A DNA stretch of 9,872 nucleotides from Mycobacterium sp. (GTDB taxonomy: Bacteria; Actinomycetota; Actinomycetes; Mycobacteriales; Mycobacteriaceae), in contig JAOPWF010000338.1 of the NCBI GenBank assembly GCA_025965815.1, positions 1 through 9,872 on the forward strand. Direction: 5' to 3'. Below, one piece after another: positions 1-5,699 of this stretch (position 1 is its first letter; the number at the start of each line of letters is the position of its first letter). Both the position numbers and the translations under genes were made by a program. The notes under the pieces were generated by a model. The model searched no databases. It was not told the origin of the DNA and worked only from the letters and a program-made list of their open reading frames with translations.

Positions 1-415
1 GACGGGTGTGCCACCGTGACCAACTCGGCCTGCTTATGGCGGCTCAGATCGGTAAGGAGTGCCGCCACTTCCGGGCCGCGGAGCTCTTTCAGTTGGGCGG
101 CCGAGCGCCTAACTGCAGACCGCTCCCTGGGGTGCCTGCCGCGATCGTCGGCGCGGAATCCGACGGCGTGGTTGTGTCCGTGAACCGCGCCACGAACGCC
201 TGCAACTGGGTCCAGCCGATGACCCGATCCGGCGGGGGGCAGGCCCTGCGCCGAGTAACGAGCCTTCTGCCATAGGACCGCACGCCCACGTCGATACCAG
301 CCAGCTCCCAGCCCTGCGGCCCGTTGACGAGATAGACGTCGGCTGCCCGCACGACCTGTGCACCGGGCGTGTCGACAAGCCGGCGATCAAGAACGTCACG
401 GGCCAGGGCTAGCCC

Positions 416-453
416 TGTCCGCAACGCCGCGGGTACGCGAATCGGGAGAGTCA
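416..453. repeat. 38-bp inverted repeat, inserted copy
   Basis: This copy is the exact reverse complement of 636-673. It falls in the middle of the PRC-barrel/MgtE-N-like gene and supplies the stop at 451-453. Codon 454-456 (V) and codon 413-415 (G) become adjacent and in frame if these 38 bases are removed, so this is the inserted copy. Homology extends 4 bp outward (412-415 with 675-678) if base 674 is skipped. Confidence 0.9.
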
Positions 454-635
454 TACGTCGTCGTCCCACCATACCGGCCGCCACATCACTTGTGCATTCG
501 ATCGCAGGCGGACTTCGGTTTGAGTCAACGTCACGTCCGCCTGTTGTACGACCGCAAAGGCGCTGCGCACTCGGACGAGAACCCCGGTTACCGCCGGGTA
601 TTCGCTGCCGGCGTCCCAGCGCACGACGATGTCGC

Positions 636-673
636 TGACTCTCCCGATTCGCGTACCCGCGGCGTTGCGGACA
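636..673. repeat. 38-bp inverted repeat, donor copy
   Basis: This copy is coding on the minus strand and encodes the VRNAAGTRIGRVS part of the PRC-barrel-like N-terminus, so it is the original. It lies 182 bp from its perfect inverted partner at 416-453. Transcripts or single-stranded DNA could form a 38-bp stem with a 182-nt loop. Confidence 0.9.
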
Positions 674-744
674 AGGGCGGCAAAGAACATGGGCGAGCGA
701 GATCACCCGGGTTGGCGACGGACGTACTAAGAGCGAAGTGCCTG

Positions 745-794
745 CGTGACGCGGCCCACGCCCGAAGGCGCTTTTCCGATCTGCGCGCGTCACG
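745..794. repeat. 9-bp inverted repeat in the gap 691-843
   Basis: CGTGACGCG at 745-753 pairs perfectly with CGCGTCACG at 786-794, with 32 nt between. A competing 7-bp pair (GCCCGAA at 760-766 with TTCGGGC at 795-801) overlaps it. It lies downstream of the membrane-protein gene (stop 844) and upstream of the broken PRC/MgtE-N gene, both on the minus strand. It could be a weak terminator or an operator. There is no T-run after it, and a chance repeat is possible at this GC content. Confidence 0.3.
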
Positions 795-843
795 TTCGGG
801 CGCAGTGAAACCCATACCGATCACAAGCGGTCGGTCGTCGGCC

Positions 844-1263
844 TCATGCCGATCCACGCGACGTGTTCCACGTCGTGACGCCCCAAATGACCACGACGTC
901 AAGGGCTATCAACACAATTGAGCCCGAGGGGTAAAACGGCATCCAGAGGAAGGAGACCACGATGGCCAAGCAGGTGACGACGGTTGCCGCGACCCGTGCC
1001 CCCGTGGCGTTCATGAAGAGGGCAACGGCGACTGCGGCCACCACCATTGCCGTCAGTAGGTTCACCCATCCCCAACCGGAGATTCGGAAGGTGTATTCGT
1101 AGCCGGGCCCCGAAACCACCAAGTCGTTGGCGGTAAGGGCAAATACACCGACAAAGAAGGTCAATATCGCGCTGGTCAACATGAGAGCGGCGGCGGCAAC
1201 CGGTGCACCCCCCTGCGACTCCTGCCCGGTTAGACGCTCCACGTCTTGAGAACTCGTGGCCAT
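844..1263 (-). CDS. small four-helix membrane protein, DUF7144-like
   Basis: The product is 139 aa with a polar N-terminus (residues 1-20) and four hydrophobic segments at about 22-44, 64-84, 88-107 and 112-131. Short loops carry SGWGWVN and FLWMPFYP. This tryptophan-rich four-helix pattern resembles the small actinobacterial membrane family DUF7144, whose function is unknown. The start at 1263 is preferred over the in-frame ATG at 1269 because GGAG lies 6 bases before it but directly abuts the earlier ATG. Further in-frame extension to 1389 lacks a ribosome site and looks non-coding. It lies about 165 bp after the lysA-like stop on the same strand, with room for its own promoter, and that gap holds an element also found upstream of the lysA-like gene. 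The membrane-protein call is secure; the family call is moderate. Confidence 0.8.
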   Translation of the reverse strand: MATSSQDVERLTGQESQGGAPVAAAALMLTSAILTFFVGVFALTANDLVVSGPGYEYTFRISGWGWVNLLTAMVVAAVAVALFMNATGARVAATVVTCLAIVVSFLWMPFYPSGSIVLIALDVVVIWGVTTWNTSRGSA

Positions 1264-1335
1264 TGCCATCTCCGATCTGTGCGGGTTAATCAGTCCGCAG
1301 CCAACCGGTTTGGCATACGTCGATGGTTGGCGCGA

Positions 1336-1407
1336 CCCTTCGATCGTCGAGCGCATCAGCACGGGTGTCGATGTCGTCGTGGACAACACTGCACACCGCG
1401 ATATGTC
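1336..1407 (-). promoter_or_regulatory. shared intergenic element, copy A
   Basis: This about 72-bp stretch aligns with 3035-3110 at roughly 70% by eye. The best blocks are TCGATCGTCGAGCGC (13 of 15) and GTGTCGATGTCGTC (13 of 14), followed by ACAACA and ending in ATGTC. It lies 73-144 bp upstream of the DUF7144-like gene. A partial inverted repeat (CGACCC near 1333 and GGGTGTCG near 1364) flanks the TCGATCGTCGAGCGC block, and copy B has a perfect repeat in the same place. Role unknown; a shared operator or promoter is an inference. Confidence 0.4.
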
Positions 1408-1428
1408 GCCACCGACACCCGACGCGGA

Positions 1429-2838
1429 TCACTCGCCGTGGAGAAGCGCTTCACAGCCGCTGTCGATGCGCCCACGCCGTATAGGTGGCGGTTCGGTGTA
1501 GGCGCGGTCGCGGGACAATAGGTCGGCGATCGTCTCCCGGCGCACCAGTTCGCGGGTGCGTCCGTCCTTCACGGCGACGAGCGGTGGCCGGCCCACCATG
1601 TTGTACGTCGACGCCATGCTGTGGTGATAAGCGCCGGTGCACGCCACCGCAACCAAGTCGCCGGCACGTAGATCGGCCGGTAGCGGTACGTCGCGGGCGA
1701 TCTCATCGCCTGATTCACAATGTCGGCCGACGACCGTCATCGGCTGCGTCTGTGTGACTGGGTGACGGTTGGCGAGCGCGATGGTGTAGCGCGCGTCATA
1801 GAGTGCGACCCTCGGGTTGTCGCTCAATCCGCCGTCCACCACCACGATGGCGCGGCCGCCGGGTTGTGACTGCACCCACAGGACCCGACAGAGCGTGATA
1901 CCGGCGCGTGCGCTGATCGCGCGACCCGGCTCGACCACGATAGTTGGGCGGGGAAAGCTCTCGGCCGCACACGACGCGTCCAGCGCATCGTCGATGAAGT
2001 CCCGGAGCGCATCGAGATCCAACTCCGGGTCGCCGGACACATACGGGACACCGTGTCCGCCACCGATGTTCAGCTCGGTCAGGATCACCCCGTGACGGGC
2101 ACGAACGTCGGCCATCAGGGGGACCATCTGTCGGATGACTTCGCCGTAGAGCGAAGCGTCGGTCACCTGCGAACCGATATGACACTGCAGACCGGCCAGG
2201 TCAAGCAGCGGCTGATCCAGCGCCCGCTGGATCGCGGCGGCGGCATGCCCGTCGGTGAGCGCGAAGCCCAGCGTCTGGTCGGTCAGATCTGCGGTCACGG
2301 AACTGTGTTCGTGGAAATCGATGTCCGGCGAAACGCGGACTTGTACGGCTTGAGGTTGACGCACACCGGCGGCCAGGAAGGCGACCTCTGTTGGGCTGTC
2401 CACGACGACCCGTCCGACCCCGGCGTTGGCCGCCTTGTGCAACTCGCCGGGAGTTGTGGCCATGCCATGCACGACGATTCGGTTCGGGTCCGCTCCCGCG
2501 ACGAGCGCGGTTGCAAGCTCGCCGCCTGAGCTCACGCCAAGACCTGCTCCCTCCTCCGTGACCCACCGTGCGATGGCGGTGGTCAGGAGCGCTTTGCCGG
2601 CATAGGTCAAGCGGGCCTCCGGGAGCGCCGCGCGGTAGCGCCGAATCCGATGACGAAAGTCGGCCTCGTCGATGACGCAGGTCGGGGTGCCGAATTCATC
2701 GGCGACTTCGGTCAGCGCCATCTCACCGACACAAAGTCGACCCAGCTCATCGACGTGCGCGGTCAAAGGCCATATCGCCCGGTCTATTCGTGGCGTGGCG
2801 GCGTGCCGCAGCGACGGCAAGATCTCGGAGAGAGTCAT
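1429..2838 (-). CDS. lysA: diaminopimelate decarboxylase (LysA-like, PLP-dependent)
   Basis: The enzyme family converts meso-diaminopimelate to L-lysine and CO2, the last step of lysine synthesis, in the cytosol. The 469-aa product has the fold-type III decarboxylase order: an N-terminal strand with GTPTCVIDEADF (50-61), the PLP-binding lysine in YAGKA (K82), HIGSQ (220-224), the phosphate-binding glycines in IGGGHG (258-263), EPGRAI (303-308), VVDGGLSDN (333-341), the partner-subunit catalytic cysteine in CESGD (C374) and GAY (402-404). Length is close to mycobacterial LysA (about 447 aa) plus a tail of about 25 residues after LLSRD. The start at 2838 is chosen because the family's N-terminus begins near here, though its ribosome site is weak; an in-frame ATG at 2928 would add 30 residues. 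Core lysA normally sits with argS/hom/thr genes, so this may be a second paralogue. Activity on another amino-acid substrate cannot be excluded. Confidence 0.85.
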   Translation of the reverse strand: MTLSEILPSLRHAATPRIDRAIWPLTAHVDELGRLCVGEMALTEVADEFGTPTCVIDEADFRHRIRRYRAALPEARLTYAGKALLTTAIARWVTEEGAGLGVSSGGELATALVAGADPNRIVVHGMATTPGELHKAANAGVGRVVVDSPTEVAFLAAGVRQPQAVQVRVSPDIDFHEHSSVTADLTDQTLGFALTDGHAAAAIQRALDQPLLDLAGLQCHIGSQVTDASLYGEVIRQMVPLMADVRARHGVILTELNIGGGHGVPYVSGDPELDLDALRDFIDDALDASCAAESFPRPTIVVEPGRAISARAGITLCRVLWVQSQPGGRAIVVVDGGLSDNPRVALYDARYTIALANRHPVTQTQPMTVVGRHCESGDEIARDVPLPADLRAGDLVAVACTGAYHHSMASTYNMVGRPPLVAVKDGRTRELVRRETIADLLSRDRAYTEPPPIRRGRIDSGCEALLHGE

Positions 2839-3255
2839 CGAACCACCGTGCCTGCACCGACGGTCCTCCGGAGATTCCTCGATAGCCGCACCATGCTGCC
2901 ACCATGCCGACTTGGCTTGCATTTCCACAGTTGTCGCCCAACAAGGCTATTCATGACGCTCCTTGCGCGGTCTAAGGACGGGGTCTTGGAGTCCCACGCC
3001 GGCGGACGTCGTTGCCCACTTCAGATTCGGACTGCCCTCTCGATCATCAAGCGCGCAGAGGGCAGGCGTCGATGTCGTCACGCACAACAGCGCGCAACCA
3101 TTGGTATGTCCGACGAGATCGACAGGCTCTGCGGTTCGTCGAACGATCGAGTTGTCCAAGTGCAGGCGATGGCACCGTTCTCGCGGATGCCAGGAATTGA
3201 GTGCAGACAAGGACGCGATGAGTGCTACTACCCAAACACAACGACGGGCTCTCCC
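2839..3255. promoter_or_regulatory. divergent intergenic region between lysA-like gene and flavin reductase
   Basis: These 417 bp separate two divergent genes and should carry promoters for both. In-frame extensions exist on each side (lysA-like to 2928; reductase to ATGs at 3106, 3169 or 3187), but their predicted peptides look unlike either family and lack clear ribosome sites. The region holds shared element copy B and its 9-bp inverted repeat. I could not identify a convincing -10/-35 pair, and no other gene is visible. Confidence 0.5.
3035..3110 (-). promoter_or_regulatory. shared intergenic element, copy B
   Basis: This is the counterpart of 1336-1407, in the same orientation relative to the minus-strand gene downstream. 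It lies 197-272 bp from the chosen lysA-like start, or 107-182 bp from the upstream alternative. It contains a perfect 9-bp inverted repeat, CTGCCCTCT (3032-3040) and AGAGGGCAG (3057-3065), around the conserved TCGATC block. The element also lies upstream of the plus-strand reductase at 3256, so it could serve either gene. Confidence 0.4.
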
Positions 3256-3780
3256 ATGACGGATATCAAGGTGTTGACAATCGTAGGACTCCGTGCAGGT
3301 TCCGTCATCCGCGAACTCGCAAAGGTCGAGGCCGACTGTTCAGCGGACGGTATAACGTTGAATATGTTCGACAGCCTCGGCGACCTGCCTCGGTACAGCG
3401 AAAGATTAGAAGGGCGCGGAACGCCGAGTTCTGTCGGAGCCCTGCGCACGGCCGCAGCGGAGGCGGACGCGGTGCTGGTCGTGACGAACTACCACGGGCG
3501 CGTACCCGCTTTGGTGCATAACGCCATCGATTGGCTGACGCGGGGATGGGATCAAGCTGCCCTACATGACAAGCCGTTAGCCGTAATCGGCCGTGCTGCG
3601 GGCTGCTACAGCGGTGTCTGGTCGCACCAAACCGAGGATGCCGATGGCATTGCGGAACACCGAGTCATCGATTCCATTACCGTGTCGACTCTGCGCGAGG
3701 CAATCAAGAAGCTCGCGTGTGAAGTGCACGCCGGCAGCGAGCCGTCCTGGGTGGTGTCAGCATCCGAGGGCGGCCAATGA
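3256..3780 (+). CDS. NADPH-dependent FMN reductase-like flavoprotein (divergent)
   Basis: The 174-aa product has a flavodoxin-like fold signature: a first strand and phosphate loop KVLTIVGLRAGS (5-16), LPRYSE (44-49, the family's LPLYN-type position), then TNYHGRVPALVHNAIDW (77-93), equivalent to the family's TPEYN...P..KNAIDW motif, and a glycine-rich GRAAGCYSG (112-120). Members use NAD(P)H and FMN to reduce flavins, quinones, nitro compounds or metal ions. The PEYN motif is altered to NYHG here, so substrate or cofactor handling may differ from the canonical paralogue at 8544-9131. The start at 3256 is chosen because the fold begins directly after it; upstream in-frame ATGs would add unsupported residues. 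The ribosome site is weak. The stop overlaps ATGA, opening only an 8-codon ORF. Confidence 0.8.
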   Translation: MTDIKVLTIVGLRAGSVIRELAKVEADCSADGITLNMFDSLGDLPRYSERLEGRGTPSSVGALRTAAAEADAVLVVTNYHGRVPALVHNAIDWLTRGWDQAALHDKPLAVIGRAAGCYSGVWSHQTEDADGIAEHRVIDSITVSTLREAIKKLACEVHAGSEPSWVVSASEGGQ

Positions 3781-3897
3781 GCACGAAGATGCTGCGCAGA
3801 TAAGCGCTCTCTATCCGCCGAGGGCAACGTCGTCAGTCTTCCCGAACACTATGCGAACTCGGTGGTTTCATGTTCATCGGCGAGATTGCGGTTCAGA

Positions 3898-4017
3898 TTA
3901 CGGCTGCTCGTCAAGATCGGGTTCTATTGCCGCCTGTGCGCGCCGGCACAGGGCGATGGCAATCTGATTCACCACCGCCGCGAGAGAGAACGCACCAATC
4001 GCCCACACCCACATCAT
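3898..4017 (-). CDS. possible 39-aa single-helix membrane protein
   Basis: The predicted peptide starts MMWVWAIGAFSLAAVV, has one hydrophobic segment (about residues 3-23), then a basic turn (CRRAQ) and an acidic tail ending DLDEQP. This is the layout of a small type-I-like or tail-in membrane peptide. About 70% of codons end in G or C, consistent with coding in this genome. The ATG at 4017 or 4014 has only a weak AGAG upstream. A better ribosome site (CTGGAGC) precedes ATG 4057, which opens an 8-codon frame ending at 4031; a one-base shift would fuse that start to this ORF. The gene may therefore be frameshifted, or expressed behind a mini-ORF. I do not recognise a family. Confidence 0.4.
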   Translation of the reverse strand: MMWVWAIGAFSLAAVVNQIAIALCRRAQAAIEPDLDEQP

Positions 4018-4030
4018 GATCTCTGCGGGT

Positions 4031-4057
4031 CTACTCGGCCAGACAGAAGCTGTTCAT
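4031..4057 (-). other. 8-codon upstream mini-ORF
   Basis: ATG at 4057 follows CTGGAGC with spacing suitable for ribosome binding. It encodes MNSFCLAE and stops at 4031, 13 bases before the possible membrane ORF at 4017. It could be a translated leader, or the true 5' end of that ORF split by a single-base change. Confidence 0.25.
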
Positions 4058-4159
4058 AGTGCTCCAGTGAATTTGATTGCGTAACCCGCATGACGGGGGT
4101 GGTCGCTCCGTCCAGTTTGACGGGACCACATCCAATACTCGCTCTTGCCGCGGTATCAC

Positions 4160-4181
4160 GCGTTGTCATCCGATACAACGC
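4160..4181. promoter_or_regulatory. perfect 7-bp palindrome, operator-like
   Basis: GCGTTGT and ACAACGC are separated by 8 bp. The two-fold symmetry and 22-bp total length suit binding of a dimeric repressor or activator. It lies about 145 bp upstream of the possible small membrane ORF and just beyond the end of the PucR-type regulator. No second perfect copy was seen in the window, although GTTGT/ACAAC half-sites recur in other intergenic regions. Confidence 0.4.
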
Positions 4182-4240
4182 TGCTGCAGCGTCGAGGTGC
4201 CGGCGGACAGCGCCGGTCTACGGAACCATCATCGATACGG

Positions 4241-5572
4241 CTACATCAGACGGCGATGCACTTCGAAGGCCAGACAGAGTTCGGCGACATCCTTTGGGCG
4301 TGACAGAGTTCGGCCGGTGCGTTTCTCGATCCGACGCAATCGGTGGCGCACTGTGTTGGGATGGCAAAAAAGCACTTCGGCGGCGCCGCGCACCGATGCG
4401 TCACTGTCCTGCCACACCCGAAACGTTTCGAACAGCATCTCGCGCTCGTCGTCGGGAAGGTCGTCAAAGCCTTTCAACGCCTTTCCGATCGATTTCACCA
4501 TCACCGCAGGGGCACCGACTGCCGCGGTGGCCAGAATCGAGCCGTCGAACACCGCAACGGGCGAGGCTTGGTGTGGTCGGCCCCGCAGCATCACTCTGGC
4601 GAAATGCAGCGCCTGTGGCGTGTCGCGCAGGTCATCGAAGCGCGAACTGACCCCGACGCGATCCGGCGCCAACCGAGACACCAAAGCAAGAGTCTCGTCA
4701 AGATGCCGCGCAGAGTTGACATGCACGATCCCGATCTGCAGATCAGGTTCCAGCCGCCATGCCGAATACACGTCGAGGCTGCGTAGCTTCGATTCGATCT
4801 CTGGCAACGCCTCCGTCCCCAGGGCGGGAACCTCCGCGGCGATGACCACGAACGGACCACTGGCCGGCAGCCGCAGACAACTGGCTGCTTCCCACAAGCT
4901 CCAGCGATCAATGGCTCGCCCCTCGAGCAACGAATCAATCAGGAACGGACGTTGAGATGCCTCGCCAAGGAACTGCCTCTTCTGCTCCTCGCGGAATCCC
5001 GCCACCACCGCAGTGGCGATCAGTTCGGCGAACCGGCTGATGAGTGTCTCTGTATCGGCCGGCATGGGGCCAGGTTCCGCGGAACCGACGGCCGCCAATC
5101 CCCGGACGCTGCCGTCGACGATGATCGGAACTCCCACCGCCGCGCGGACGCGGACCGCACGCACCCGTGCGGCGATCGGCCCGGCAATGTTCTCGTAGCT
5201 GTCTATCCTCGCGGGGAGGCCGGTGCGGTACACCACCGTTGCGAGGGTGACGCTCTCGATCGGCGTGCGAGTACCTACAGGCCACTTGGCAAGCGCGGCC
5301 GGATGGGCGGCGGCGGCCACCAGCGTAATCTCGTCGCTTGTGTCGAAACGCCATATTCCGGCGGTGAACGCACCCACGCACAGGCGCATTTCCTCGGCCA
5401 CAGCACCGATCACCTCCGACGGCTCGCCGCCGCGCGCGACCAGCGTGCCCACCCGCCGCACGGCCGCTTGCTCCGCAACGAGCCGGCGATACTCGGTGTG
5501 CAGCGCGACGTCGTCGAGAGACTCGTCGAGTTGCCTTGCCGAAGGTTCGTCGGCGGCTAGTAGTTCGTCCAT
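4241..5572 (-). CDS. GAF-domain PucR/CdaR-type transcriptional regulator
   Basis: The 443-aa product has a GAF-like sensor domain (about 40-195; VGVPIIVDGSVRGLAAVGS is its typical core strand region). A middle domain (about 215-340) resembles the divergent GGDEF-like segment of PucR/CdaR proteins. The C-terminal helix-turn-helix (about 380-443) carries SVRGAAEVLFCHPNTVRHRL and RIEKRTGR, the hallmark of the PucR C-terminal HTH. Such proteins activate catabolic or stress genes in response to a small ligand bound by the sensor domain; the ligand here is unknown. ATG 5572 is chosen because GAGGA lies 5-9 bases before it; a TTG at 5590 would add 6 residues. It follows the LAL regulator by about 125 bp on the same strand, with space for its own promoter. 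Targets are not evident from sequence. Confidence 0.85.
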   Translation of the reverse strand: MDELLAADEPSARQLDESLDDVALHTEYRRLVAEQAAVRRVGTLVARGGEPSEVIGAVAEEMRLCVGAFTAGIWRFDTSDEITLVAAAAHPAALAKWPVGTRTPIESVTLATVVYRTGLPARIDSYENIAGPIAARVRAVRVRAAVGVPIIVDGSVRGLAAVGSAEPGPMPADTETLISRFAELIATAVVAGFREEQKRQFLGEASQRPFLIDSLLEGRAIDRWSLWEAASCLRLPASGPFVVIAAEVPALGTEALPEIESKLRSLDVYSAWRLEPDLQIGIVHVNSARHLDETLALVSRLAPDRVGVSSRFDDLRDTPQALHFARVMLRGRPHQASPVAVFDGSILATAAVGAPAVMVKSIGKALKGFDDLPDDEREMLFETFRVWQDSDASVRGAAEVLFCHPNTVRHRLRRIEKRTGRTLSRPKDVAELCLAFEVHRRLM

Positions 5573-5699
5573 GGCTTCCTCGTGAATCAATAGTCGGGTA
5601 ACCGGCAGCGCGGCGTTGTGATGTCAGGGTTCATCGTCAGCCGAGGGGGCACGCGTTCGCATCCGCCACTGCACAGTGCGATCAACGGCCGTCGGCTCG

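Larger units (their letters stand above)
1..690 (-). pseudogene. PRC-barrel / MgtE-N-like protein gene, disrupted and partial
   Basis: I see one protein-like reading spread over three frames. Positions 690-454 encode about 79 residues resembling a PRC-barrel (RNAAGTRIGRVSDIVVRWD near the N-terminus). This frame stops at 451-453. Homology-like coding resumes in a second frame from about 415 (ARDVLDRRLVDTPG, then GWELAGIDVGVRSYG) and stops at 89-91. The last part, about 120 to the window edge, lies in a third frame and reads like an MgtE N-terminal (intracellular) domain (AAQLKELRGPEVAALLTDLS). This order matches actinobacterial proteins annotated as CBS/MgtE-N or MgtE-like magnesium transporters. 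The CBS or membrane part would lie outside the window. The first break is a 38-bp inverted insertion (416-453) whose exact removal restores the frame. The second is a single-base deletion or two-base insertion between about 100 and 150. The start at 690 has a weak ribosome site, so the true start is uncertain. Family assignment rests on remembered motifs. Confidence 0.65.
3781..4240. other. mostly non-coding gap between reductase and PucR-type regulator
   Basis: These 460 bp separate two convergent genes. Apart from a possible 39-aa membrane ORF (3898-4017, minus), a tiny upstream ORF and one palindrome, I see no recognisable gene. At 3781-3897 an open plus-strand frame yields a peptide I cannot match to anything, and it may be decayed sequence. 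No strong terminator hairpin was seen after the reductase or after the regulator. Confidence 0.5.

Noticed and set aside
844..1389. Longer start (1389) for the DUF7144-like protein
   Set aside because: The 42 extra residues lack a ribosome site, look non-coding and cover the shared intergenic element; 1263 has a well-spaced GGAG.
2053..2529. Long plus-strand open frame inside the lysA-like gene
   Set aside because: It is antisense to conserved LysA motifs; long shadow frames are expected in high-GC DNA.
2980..2995. DosR-box-like sequence GGGGTCTTGGAGTCCC
   Set aside because: Only one half-site (AGTCCC) fits the dormancy-regulator consensus at the right spacing, so it is not supported as a site.
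2650..3255. Long in-frame upstream extension of the reductase, overlapping the lysA-like gene on the opposite strand
   Set aside because: The extra residues are antisense to conserved LysA sequence or intergenic, lack a ribosome site, and precede the point where the flavodoxin fold starts.
4077..4955. 292-aa plus-strand open frame across the PucR-type gene
   Set aside because: Its Arg/Ser-rich composition is typical of a shadow frame, and the opposite strand carries clear domain motifs.
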